Shown here in pieces: positions 47,941 through 57,781 of a stretch of 64,000 nt of DNA. Numbering within the stretch: the first letter of the stretch is position 1; the number at the start of each line of letters is the position of its first letter. A program made the translations under genes and the position numbers. Under the pieces are notes generated by a model. It saw only the letters and a program-made list of their open reading frames with translations, ran no database searches and was not told where the DNA came from. The stretch comes from Orobanche coerulescens (Eukaryota; Streptophyta; Magnoliopsida; Lamiales; Orobanchaceae): assembly GCA_033398695.1 (NCBI GenBank), contig CM065818.1, forward strand, positions 82,084,092 to 82,148,091, in the 5' to 3' direction.

Positions 47941-48400
47941 AACGGATGGGAATCATCTTCACTAATACCAATTCAATACGTCGATTACCTTAGAGCGGTC
48001 AATCGATAATGATGACACAACGATGGGAATTATCTTCTATAATCCCAATTAAATACATCGATTACCTTAGAACGGTTAATCGATAACCAATGATACAACG
48101 GATGGGAATTATCTTCGATAATCCCAATTAAATACCTCGATTACCTTAGAACGGTTAATCGATAACCAACGATACAACGGATGGGAATTATCTTCGATAA
48201 TCCCAATTAAATACATCGATCACCTTAGAACGGTTAATCGATAACCAATGATACAACGGATGAGAATTATCTTCGATAATCCCAATAAATACATCGATTA
48301 CCTTAGAATGGTTAATCGATAACCAATGATACAACGGATGGGAATTATCTTCGATAATCCCAATTAAATACCTCGATTACCTTAGAACGGTCAATCGATA
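47941..48400 (-). repeat. 79-bp tandem repeat, LTR-c
   Basis: About six units as in LTR-a and b. Confidence 0.85.
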
Positions 48401-49857
48401 CACAATGATACATTTAGAATAGATGTCCCGGTGCCTTGAACCGGCCACCGAAACAGAGATGATAACGAATATGTCAAACGCCTTCAATCGGCCGATACAG
48501 CATCATAACAACAGTTCCAATTCGATAATAACGATTCAACGATGCCTCAGAACGACATTAACGTCAGCAATAATAATCGATACATCGATACCGCGAACCG
48601 GATATCGACAACATCAGTATCAACAAGAATCTGAATGCCTTAAACCGGCCGTTAACGAATAACAATAACATTTAGCATAATTATCGAAGGGTATTGCATC
48701 AAACAATTCCCGAATATCAACAAATCACGAAGAGACTAAGTCTCGAAATGATACAATACATTCAATCACATATATGATAACATTAATCTCATTGACCAGT
48801 ACAAGTATAAAACTTGCCTCAAACCGAAGGCGAGCAAGTCCTTCCACGTTCAACGTCCTGGAACGAAATGACGAACGGTGTCTCCCGACGATCACGAATG
48901 CTCGAACAACCTTGAATGAAAACGATTCATTCAAAAACACAAAATCAATAGAAAACAACGACAAGGATAAAGCCCGATTCAAACACGAATCGATTACGCC
49001 GCACGAACGAATATCACAGTTCTCAACTATGAATTCTAACATCCTCCAACACCTCGATGATCAATTAACATGATCGTTACGTTCTTAGTACTTGGGAAAT
49101 CTATTTAACAAGAATCACTTAAGAACAATCATCAAAACGAACATCTCCAAGATGACAATATCACTACCATCATCAAATTGGTTCTCCTACAATGATAATA
49201 TCATGAACATCATCACAATCACCTCAAGAACATCATCATTCCAACAAACATGATGTCTAAACGAAAATCCTTCATCATAACCTCCTGAATTCGGATTGAA
49301 CAACAAGATTCACTCAACCATTTCCAAATTATGATAATCACCCCTTAAATTATCATAAATCCTTACTCAAATGGTTAAAATCTTTCAAGAACACCACCAA
49401 CAACAATAATCATCTCAAGACTATGTTAATCATATAAAAATCTTAACATAATCCTTTCTAGACATGATTAAAAACCTCCAAACAATCTAAAACATCAAGA
49501 ACATAATCCAACTCAAGCAATACCATCATGTTCTTCATCAAAAGTTTATCAAAACTATGAAGAATCATGATATACTCCATCAATCAAAGAATACCCGAAG
49601 AAAACAACAACAACAACAACAACAACATCAAACTCGAAAATCACTTGAAGAACAAGAGATTGAGGGAACTTAACAAAGAAGAACAAGAGAAAATTCGCCA
49701 AACACCAAAGGAGCACCAAAAAGCTTCCAACTTCAATCCAAGCTAGGATGATCAAGATCGAGATGGAAGGGGCTAAACATCAATAAAAAGTCCGAACGGA
49801 CGATTCTAGGGAGAGAAAATGTGTTTTGGTTCGTGAGGAAATGAAATACGAAACCAA

Positions 49858-50250
49858 GATAAATAGACTGATAAGTCCATTACGTACGTTATACGCCCAT
49901 TCTAACGCACGTAAGGGCCTTTACGTACGCTATGTAAAAACATTAACGTACGTAAAGCCAAATCCAGAACTTACTGAACTAAAATACGAAGGCCTTAACG
50001 TACGTAAACAAAAGCTTATTACGTACGTTATCAAGACCTGCATTACGTACGTAGAGCTCACCTATTAACGTACGTAAGGGTCCGTTAACTGCAATAGTGA
50101 GATCCGATCGGAAGATGCTCGGGACCCACCGGCCGAAAGTGACTACGAGGAAGGTTCCTACCACCTACCAAGCATTACGTACGTAACCTTACAGGTCTAA
50201 CGCACGTAATACTCAGCCCATAACATACGTAAGTCTACACATGTAGCGTA
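49858..50250 (-). promoter_or_regulatory. U3 promoter of LTR-c: TATA plus palindromes
   Basis: CTATTTATC on the minus strand at 49858-49866 and the first TTACGTACGTTA at 49880, 13 bp further upstream in element sense. Confidence 0.65.
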
Positions 50251-50464
50251 CGTTAAGGCTAGTGTACTTAGCCAAAAATCCAAACTCTCCAACCAACATT
50301 CAAACGACGAAACCAACCCGACGACAAGTAAGATATTCCGATCCCAAAATATTCCAATATAATATACATTGTATCAGTCCAAAACAACAACACTTGTACA
50401 ATTCCAAATCAATACGTACAAATCAACAGTAACACGAAAAAAAAATTTACCCCTGGATATTACA

Positions 50465-51158
50465 TACCCCCCCCCCCCTTAAAAAAAGTTTCGTCCCCGA
50501 AACTCAGGGTACGCAACAAGGGATAAAGACTATCCACCAGGATAAGAAAACAATATCTCCAGGAATACTCCTCACTGCGAACCACTTCGCCTGAGTAGTC
50601 GGACCAACCCCATGGGTCCACGCGTCTCCTCTGCCCGAACACGGCGAAAAACAAGGGATAAAAACACTCAACCAACTGCGAGATCAGCCGAATCATAACT
50701 CTCCCGCTAGAGACCAGTCAGGAAGTCGTACCAACCGCATGACTAGTAGCACCGGCGTACACATCCCGAGGGAGCTGCTCATTGTACATGCCTACAACCA
50801 TCGGTGTACACTTCCACGTTCTCATCAGCATCGAACGTCCATGCAAACACAGACTCACGCCACGCAAAATAATGACAACACAAACATAGTCCTCGGGACC
50901 ATATCAACCGCACGCCCAAATCCTCACGACTCGGCATCTCGAATTGCAATGAACAATTACCCAGATTACCACAAAAATCTCGGGTACAATACCGAAAGAG
51001 AAAGAATAACGCATCAGATGACGTCAAATCTCAAGATTCTCAAAAGTTATCATAACAATATAGATCAATAATAAATGGCTCACAACCACAATATTACAAT
51101 ACAGACTGAGTCAAATATCAATTTGAAAAACAAGGAAAATACAAATCAAGACTACGTC
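50465..51158 (-). other. Non-coding 3' part of internal 3
   Basis: Collinear with internal 1 and 2. It ends in the chromovirus-tail remnant SFGDETFFKGGGG encoded across a 12-base C-run (G-run on the minus strand) that forms the polypurine tract. Confidence 0.7.
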
Positions 51159-52472
51159 TCAAATGTACCCGAAATCAACATCCTCCATATCATCGAACTC
51201 CTCGATCTCATCGACTCGAGGAAGACCCAAATCTGAACTCGCTGCTCCTCTTAGGTTGTCCATACCTCTGGCTCTCGAAGCCTGATAGGACCCCTTGGAT
51301 GAAGTACGGACTAGAGTAACAAAGTCTCTCGAGGCCCGTGAGCTCTCTCGAGACCTACTAGTATCAGAACTCCGGCAGTATTTTTGAAGGTGTCCCTGCC
51401 TTCCACACAGAAAACAAATAATAGCTGGTACAGTACAACGGGTACTAATGTGCCACACTGAATCACAGTTAAAGCAAACAACGGTCGAACCAGTCATCTG
51501 AGAAGAAGATGCTTTCCCAGAACGAATACGACTAGAAGATGATCTCTGGGACGTCGGAGCCTGATGTCCCTCTGAACGAATCGGCATCCTAGTCTTCTCA
51601 CCAGAAGAAACTGAATGGTTCTTCCGAGCAAGCTCCTTGATCAAAAGCTCTGCTCCAAGAGCCTTCTCGATGAATTCACCAAGTGAATTACAATTATGGT
51701 TGAACAACTGCATTCTCAACTGCGGGTTCTGCCTCTTACTAAAATACTTGATCTTATCCGCCTCAGTACGGATAACAGATGAAGCAAACTGAAGAAGTCC
51801 CTGAAACTTCTCAGCAATAACAATAACACCCTCGTCCTCGACGGATCCGGGGTTCAAAACCTCTAACAACTTAGCTTCACGAAGTGGAGCCGGATAATAC
51901 CTCTCTAACATGAGAGTCTTAAACTCACTCCAAGCACAATCACGATCGGTGGGTTTCACAAAAAGCCACCAAGAATAAGCGCCTTTACTCAAATAGTAAG
52001 ATGCTACTGCCACCTTACTCTCTCCCGGACACTGAACCATGTCGAAGAGTTTATCAAAATGTTCAAGCCAGTGAACAATATCAGCTGGTTCTGAAGAACC
52101 CTCAAAGATAGGTGGCCTTTGACGAGAGATGTCGTCGATAATCTGACTCACTCTCCCGGCCTGTCCATAAAACGGAACCTGGAGTCCCTGCTGCTGTGTA
52201 CCACGAACCATCGAGGTCTGCATGGTTTCCATTATCTGCGTCATCTGAGTCATCTGGGTCATCATGCCCCTCATAAGCAAGAAAGGGTCGATGTCAGTCT
52301 GATCGACTCCTCGAGTATGATGTTCCGAAGGGGAACCGGTCGCATAAGTCACATCTCCGGCCAAATTCTGATCCATCTCGGCATCCGCACGCGCATAAAC
52401 ACGAGCTTCTGGGTTTCGGCCTACTCTGCACCCTTTACTCTCTCTGCCACGTCCTCGGTTTCCTCTTTCCAT
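51159..52472 (-). CDS. Intact gag of the array element (internal 3)
   Basis: Uninterrupted 437-residue gag, the only complete one of the array. I place the start at 52472 (MERGNRGRGR) by analogy with element H, although an in-frame Met lies 30 bases upstream. Domains: Arg/Gly-rich N-terminus (1-20), Met/Gln-rich coiled stretch (68-100), retrotrans_gag core about 118-285 (FEGSSEPADIVHWLEHFDK, AYSWWLFVKPT, LMLERYYPAPLREAK), then two CCHC zinc knuckles at 333-346 (CFNCDSVWHISTRC) and 353-366 (CFLCGRQGHLQKYC), and an acidic tail ending EDVDFGYI. No protease or pol follows. By family knowledge it would form particles and bind RNA; enzymes must come from elsewhere. Confidence 0.9.
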   Translation of the reverse strand: MERGNRGRGRESKGCRVGRNPEARVYARADAEMDQNLAGDVTYATGSPSEHHTRGVDQTDIDPFLLMRGMMTQMTQMTQIMETMQTSMVRGTQQQGLQVPFYGQAGRVSQIIDDISRQRPPIFEGSSEPADIVHWLEHFDKLFDMVQCPGESKVAVASYYLSKGAYSWWLFVKPTDRDCAWSEFKTLMLERYYPAPLREAKLLEVLNPGSVEDEGVIVIAEKFQGLLQFASSVIRTEADKIKYFSKRQNPQLRMQLFNHNCNSLGEFIEKALGAELLIKELARKNHSVSSGEKTRMPIRSEGHQAPTSQRSSSSRIRSGKASSSQMTGSTVVCFNCDSVWHISTRCTVPAIICFLCGRQGHLQKYCRSSDTSRSRESSRASRDFVTLVRTSSKGSYQASRARGMDNLRGAASSDLGLPRVDEIEEFDDMEDVDFGYI

Positions 52473-53784
52473 ACTGAAAGAATAACGCTCAATCATGAAC
52501 AAAGCTCAAATATGCCTCAACGGCCAATTCACAATGCTAAGTCAATAGCCAAACACGAGTATACATACTCAACAAATAAACAATCACTTCAAACATGCTA
52601 ATTATAGCCAATACTGAGCCGACACACTCCAAAGCAATTAATCATGAATGGGTCGTAACACAATGTTACATACAGATTTCAACAAAACATGTATAATCAA
52701 TGGCATAATGAATGTATGAACATACAAGAGAATCGAGTCCTTACACAGGTCATATGAAGCTTCGAGGTCTTGCGATACTAGTCTTCACTGACGACGACTC
52801 GATGAAAGAAAGACTCATACAGTCGCTCAACTATCACGACTCACAAAACCCGACTGTCCAGATTGTCATAACCTGACAGCCCCACTACTACCGCGTCGGT
52901 AGAGCCACATAACTCACATATCAGGGTATCTCACAACCCAATTCTATGATACCATCTTCTGTAACACCCCCAAATCCCATTGGGTCATTACAGTGCCGTG
53001 GACCCCACACTCGGATATCCACCAGGCGAACATGACTAAAATACAACAAACTGACCAAAATGGGAATCACAATCCCTACACTGACATCCAACATAATATT
53101 CCGATATGGAATTTCAATGACAACAGTGGGCCTACATGGCCTAAATAAAATACAACGACATCCACGAGCCTTGCTCGGATGATACAAAATGACAACGACT
53201 GAACAAAACTGGACTACTCCGACTGTCTGACTGACATGAACACCAAAACATCTCGGACTAGTATCCCTCGAATGACTCGTCGCCATCGTCATGCCCCTGT
53301 GTCTCAACTCTCTCCTTGAAAGCACCTAAAACATGAAATCATGTTCCGCCCCCACGGGGCCAGTTATCCAGATAATGAATATCAAATACATGTACAACAT
53401 GATATGCATCCAAAGGCAGAATGAATAGTACAACAATGGTAGACGAGATGCTCACAAACCAAGGTAAGAATCGAGCATTCGTGAAACACTATGCCCACGG
53501 AATACGATCAATACCTGCTCAATAGGTTAGAACATAAGTGCCCAATGGCAAATCGTCAATACAGAACATAACAATGCATTACCCGAAGGTAAACCAAGCC
53601 ATAGCTGCAACAGATTCGAATCACAATGCCCGAAGGTTCCAACAGAAATACCAAGACATCATAAAGGCCTGAAAGCTCTTCAGACGAAGCTGCCAAGATA
53701 TTACAAAGGTCTGAAACCACTCAGTCGAAGCTGTCAATCATCACAATGGCCCGAAGCCAAAACAACCCGAAGCTGTATCAATGA

Positions 53785-53964
53785 GGGTCGAAGCCACGGC
53801 ACGAAGCCGTATCACAATGAGGTCCGAAGCCACGGCACGAAGCCGTATCACAATGAGGGCTGAAGCCACGGCACGAAGCCGTATCACAATGAGGGCCGAA
53901 GCCACGGCACGAAGCCGTATCACAATGAGGGCTGAAGCCACGGCACGAAGCCGTATCACAATGA
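53785..53964 (-). repeat. 36-bp unit, 5 copies (LTR-d)
   Basis: Five tandem copies, with single-base differences at the third to fifth positions (GGGTCG, GGTCCG, GGGCTG, GGGCCG, GGGCTG). Confidence 0.92.
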
Positions 53965-54399
53965 GGTCATCGAATGATCGTGACCTGCTGAATTGCAAGT
54001 GCTGGGAAACCAACCGCGAAGGTTCAAGCCCCAGAATTACCTATAATGAGATCACCCAGTGACCGTGACCTACTGAACTGTAGGTGTTGGGAAACCAACC
54101 GCGAAGGTTCAAGCCCAAGCTTACCCATCGAGCACTACCCGAGACTAGCCTCCAAAACACAATTATTCACAACAGTAACTCTCCCAAGATTACCAAATTC
54201 CCAAGAATAATAGCGTATTGCCTTGAGTCGGCCAGCATGACAACAATAACTCACGGGCGGGCACCGTCCACGGAGGTCCCAATTCAAATACCTCGACTGA
54301 CTTGGAATGGCCAATCGATCACAATAACTCAACGAGTGGAAACTATCCTTGACAGTCCCAATTCAATACATCAATTAGCGGTCAATCGATAATGATGAC

Positions 54400-54780
54400 A
54401 CAACGGATGGGAATTATCTTCTATAATCCCAATTAAATACATCGATTACCTTAGAACGGTTAATCGATAACCAATGATACAACGGATGGGAATTATCTTC
54501 GATAATACCAATTAAATACCTCGATTACCTTAGAACGGTTAATTGATAACCAATGATACAACGGATGGGAATTATCTTCGATAATCCCAATTAAATACAT
54601 CGATTACCTTAGAACGGTTAATCGATAACCAATGATACAACGGATGGGAATTATCTTCGATAATCCCAATTAAATACATTGATTACCTTAGAACGGTTAA
54701 TCGATAACCAATGATACAACGGATGGGAATTATCTTCGTTAATCCCAATTAAATACCTCGATTACCTTATAACGGTCAAT
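54400..54780 (-). repeat. 79-bp tandem repeat, LTR-d
   Basis: About five units; the leftmost ones seen in the other LTRs are lost to the deletion near 54377. Confidence 0.85.
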
Positions 54781-56246
54781 CGATACACAATGATACATTT
54801 AGAATAGATGTCCCGGCGCCTTGAACCGGCCACCGAAATAGAGATGATAACGAATATGTCAAACGAATTCAATCGGCCAATACAACATCATAACAACAGT
54901 TCCAATTCGATGATAACGATTCAACGATGCCTCAGAACGACATTAACGTCAGCAATAATAATCAATACATCGATACCGCGAACCGGATATCGACAACATC
55001 AATATCAACAAGAATCTCAATGCCTTAAACTGGCCGTTAACAAATAACAACAACATTTAGCATAATTGCCGAAGGGTATTGCATCAAACAATTCCCGAAT
55101 ATCAACAAATCACGAAGAGACTAAGTCTCGAAATGATACAATACATTCATACACATATATGATAACATTAATCTCATTGACCAGTACAAGTATAAAACTT
55201 GCCTCAAACCGAAGGCGAGCAAGTCCTTCCACGATCAACGTCCTGGCACGAAACGACGAACGGTGTCTCCCGACGATCACGAATGCTCGAACAACCTTGA
55301 ATGAAAACGATTCATTCAAAAACACAAAATCAATAGAAAACAACAACAAGGACAAAGCCCGATTCAAAAACGAATCGATCACGCCGCACGAACAAATATC
55401 ACAGTTCTCAACTATGAATTCTAACATCCTCCAACACCTCGATGATCAATTAACATGATTGTTACGTTCTTAGTACTTGGGAAATCCATTCAACAAGATT
55501 CACTTAAGAACAATCATCAAAACGAACATCTCCAAGATGACAATATCACTTCCATCATCAAATTGGTTCTCCTACAATGATAATATCATGAACATTATCA
55601 CAATCACCTCAAGAACATCATCATTCCAACAAACATGATGTCTAAATGAAAATCCTTCATCATAACCTCCTGAATTCGGATTGAACAACAAGATTCACTC
55701 AACCATTTCCAAATTATGATAATCACACCTTAAATTATCATAAATCCTTACTAAAATGGTTAAAATATTTCAAGAACACCAACAACAACAATAATCATCT
55801 CAAGACTATGTTAATCATATAAAAATCTTAACATAATCCTTCCTAGACATGATTAAAAACCTCCAAACAATCTAAAACATCAAGAACATAATCCAACTCA
55901 AGAAATACCATCATGTTCTTCATCAAAAGTTTATCAAAACTATGAAGAATCATGATATACTCCATCAATCAAACAATACCCGAAGAAAACAACAACAACA
56001 ACAACAACATCAAACTCGAAAATCACTCGAAGAACAAGAGATTGAGGGAACTTACCAAAGAAGAACAAGAGAAAACTCTCCAAACACCAAAGTAGCACCA
56101 ACAAGCTTCCAACTTCAAGCTTCAATCCAAGCTAGGATGATCAAGATTGAGTTGGAAGGGTCTAAACATCAATAACACGTCCGAACGGACGATTCTAGGG
56201 AGAGAAAATATGTTTTGGTTCGTGAGGAAATGAAATACGAAACCAA

Positions 56247-56645
56247 GATAAATAGACTGACAAGTCCATTACGTACGTTATACGCCCATTCTAATGTACG
56301 TAAGGGCCTTTACGTACGCTATGTAAAAACATTAACGTACGTAAAGCCAAATCCAGAACTTACTGAACTAAAAAACAAAAGCCTTAATGTACGTAAACAA
56401 AAGCTTATTACGTACGTTATCAAGACCTGCATTACGTACGTAGAGCTCACCTCTTAACGTACGTAAGGGTCCGTTGACTGCAATAGTGAGATCCGATCGG
56501 AAGATGCTCGGGACCCACCGGCCGAAAGTGACTACGAGGAAGGTTCCTACCACCTACCAAGCATTACGTACGTAACCTTACAGGTCTAACGCACGTAATA
56601 CTCAGCCCATAACGTACGTAAGTCTACACATGTAGCGTACGTTAA
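56247..56645 (-). promoter_or_regulatory. U3 promoter of LTR-d: TATA plus palindromes
   Basis: CTATTTATC on the minus strand at 56247-56255 and ACGTACGT palindromes from 56269. The cluster lies about 230-610 bp upstream of the LOG-like gene's own TATA box, so the same DNA sits between two divergent promoters. Confidence 0.6.
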
Positions 56646-56853
56646 GGCTAGTGTACTTAGCCAAAAATCCAAACTCTCCAACCAACATTCAAACGACGAA
56701 ACCAACCCGACGACAAGTAAGATATTCCGGTCCCGAAATATTCCAATACAATATACATTGTATCAGTCCAAAACAACAACACTTGTACAATTCCAAATGA
56801 ATACGTACAAATCAACAGTAACATGAAAAAAAAAATTACCCCCGGATATTACA

Positions 56854-56962
56854 CAATTCTACCTCATTTTTCTTCTATAAATAAGCTTTGTGCTTGTTTC
56901 TTTTATTCATCCCTCAAACTTGTACTTTTCTCTTTTTCTCTCAAATAAATTTCTTTTCAAAA
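56854..56962 (+). promoter_or_regulatory. Promoter and 5' leader of the LOG-like gene
   Basis: CTATAAATA at 56875-56883 is a good plant TATA box, 80 bp before the ATG, which predicts a leader of about 50 bases rich in C and T. Only 22 bp separate the TATA box from the end of LTR-d, so any original upstream promoter elements are cut off and replaced by LTR sequence. Confidence 0.65.
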
Positions 56963-57571
56963 ATGGAATCATCATCTTCCACAAAAAAATTTAGCACAGT
57001 CTGCATTTTTGGTGGAGCTAGTTATGGAAAAGAGGCATGCTTTACTGAAGCAGCCCACAAATTGGGTCGTACCTTAGGAGAAAAATGCATTCATATAGTT
57101 TATGGAGGAGGAAGTCTAGGATTAATGGGACGAGCTGCTGCTTCTGCCTATATGGAAGGAGTAAGAGTGTTGGGAATAATTCCAAAACCTCTGGCTGAAA
57201 GTAAAATCACCGAGGTAACTATTGGTGATGAGTTTAGAGCTGTAAATATGCAATATCACATAACTCACATGTTAAATAATTCTGGCGCCTTTATCACCTT
57301 TCCCGGTGGTTTTGGCACTCTTGAGGAACTTTTTCATGTGGTTACCAGAGCCCAGCTAAATGTTCATCAAAAACCAATAGGTCTGCTTAATGTCAATGGT
57401 TTCTTTGATGGTTTACTATCTTTCATCGACTACTCTACTGAAAAAAGTTTTATTTCCGAGCGTGCTAAACGAATCATAGTCGTTGCAACAACACCAGAAG
57501 AACTAATCAAAAAACTCATTGAATTTAATCCTCAACCAGATCCAACTCTAGCTAATATTGTCTGGATGTAA
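56963..57571 (+). CDS. LOG-like cytokinin riboside 5'-monophosphate phosphoribohydrolase, intronless
   Basis: Known family role: releases active cytokinin bases from their riboside monophosphates in the cytosol. 202 residues, normal for plant LOG proteins. The start at 56963 has a good context (AAAATGG); an upstream in-frame Met at 56888 lies in the leader. Visible motifs: nucleotide-fold start VCIFGGASYGKE (13-24), VYGGGSLGLMG (46-56), and the signature PGGFGTLEE (114-122) with Glu122. Odd points: the conserved Arg of the MHxRK region is His99 (CAC, one CpG transition from CGC) and the next Lys is Ile100; the usual CGSS is GGAS; Trp before AQL is Arg129. No introns, whereas plant LOG genes normally have several. 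I infer a retrocopy or captured copy, open but possibly impaired. Confidence 0.85.
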   Translation: MESSSSTKKFSTVCIFGGASYGKEACFTEAAHKLGRTLGEKCIHIVYGGGSLGLMGRAAASAYMEGVRVLGIIPKPLAESKITEVTIGDEFRAVNMQYHITHMLNNSGAFITFPGGFGTLEELFHVVTRAQLNVHQKPIGLLNVNGFFDGLLSFIDYSTEKSFISERAKRIIVVATTPEELIKKLIEFNPQPDPTLANIVWM

Positions 57572-57781
57572 GATTTTACCGTAAGAAAACGAAAAGTGGA
57601 TTCATTCCTCTCCCTTTGATAACCCATGTCGGACCTCTTGTATTTTTACTTTCTGTTGTGTGTTAAAATCAAGCATTGATGGCAGCTTAAGGAGTTTCTT
57701 CGTGAACTCTTGACGCACATCTATTCGCGATTTATGTATTGTTATTTTATTGCTGTAATTTTAATTGTTTGTTTTTTATAA
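57572..57781 (+). other. 3' flank of the LOG-like gene with diverged Tat-like repeat
   Basis: No polyA tract or obvious target duplication. At 57671-57725 the segment AAGCATTGATGGCAGC and the bases after it repeat, with divergence, at 57782-57836, where the Tat-like internal sequence begins. The 3' flank thus seems to be retroelement-derived already 100 bp after the stop. Confidence 0.5.

Larger units (their letters stand above)
46450..50464 (-). repeat. LTR-c of the array
   Basis: 4015 bp, the longest LTR, partly owing to four 36-bp units. TATA candidate 49858-49866, palindromes about 49880-50250, 79-bp repeats about 47941-48400. It shares with LTR-d the variants CGGGGCCAGTTATCC and TGCTCAATAGGTT. 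Confidence 0.9.
22326..56853 (-). mobile_element. Tandem array of a gag-only LTR element (4 LTRs)
   Basis: One minus-strand family repeats in register: truncated internal (22326-23728), LTR-a (23729-27637), internal 1 (27638-30123), LTR-b (30124-34049), internal 2 (34050-35431 and 45372-46449, split by element H), LTR-c (46450-50464), internal 3 (50465-52959), LTR-d (52960-56853). Each LTR starts TGTAACACCCCCAAA and ends GATATTACA. Each internal region has an initiator-Met-type primer site beside the LTR on its right and a G-rich tract beside the LTR on its left. Neighbouring copies share single LTRs, with no target duplication between them. Only gag is encoded. Confidence 0.9.
52960..56853 (-). 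repeat. LTR-d of the array, beside the LOG-like gene
   Basis: 3894 bp. Five 36-bp units but a deletion of roughly 150 bp just before the 79-bp repeats (junction near 54377), leaving about five units (54400-54780). TATA candidate 56247-56255, palindromes 56269-56645. It ends GATATTACA at 56853; unique sequence CAATTCTACC follows. Confidence 0.9.

Noticed and set aside
24554..53964. Regular 36-bp and 79-bp repeats as a CRISPR-like array
   Set aside because: The units are contiguous with no unique spacers, and the context is a plant LTR; they are minisatellites.
53781..54062. Open frame on the plus strand encoding a perfect-looking 12-residue peptide repeat
   Set aside because: It is only the 36-bp minisatellite read in frame; copy number differs between LTRs and the strand is antisense to the element.
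56854..57571. LOG-like gene as a full host gene with missed introns
   Set aside because: The coding frame is continuous from the Met to the C-terminal tail at normal family length, so no intron is needed or possible within it.
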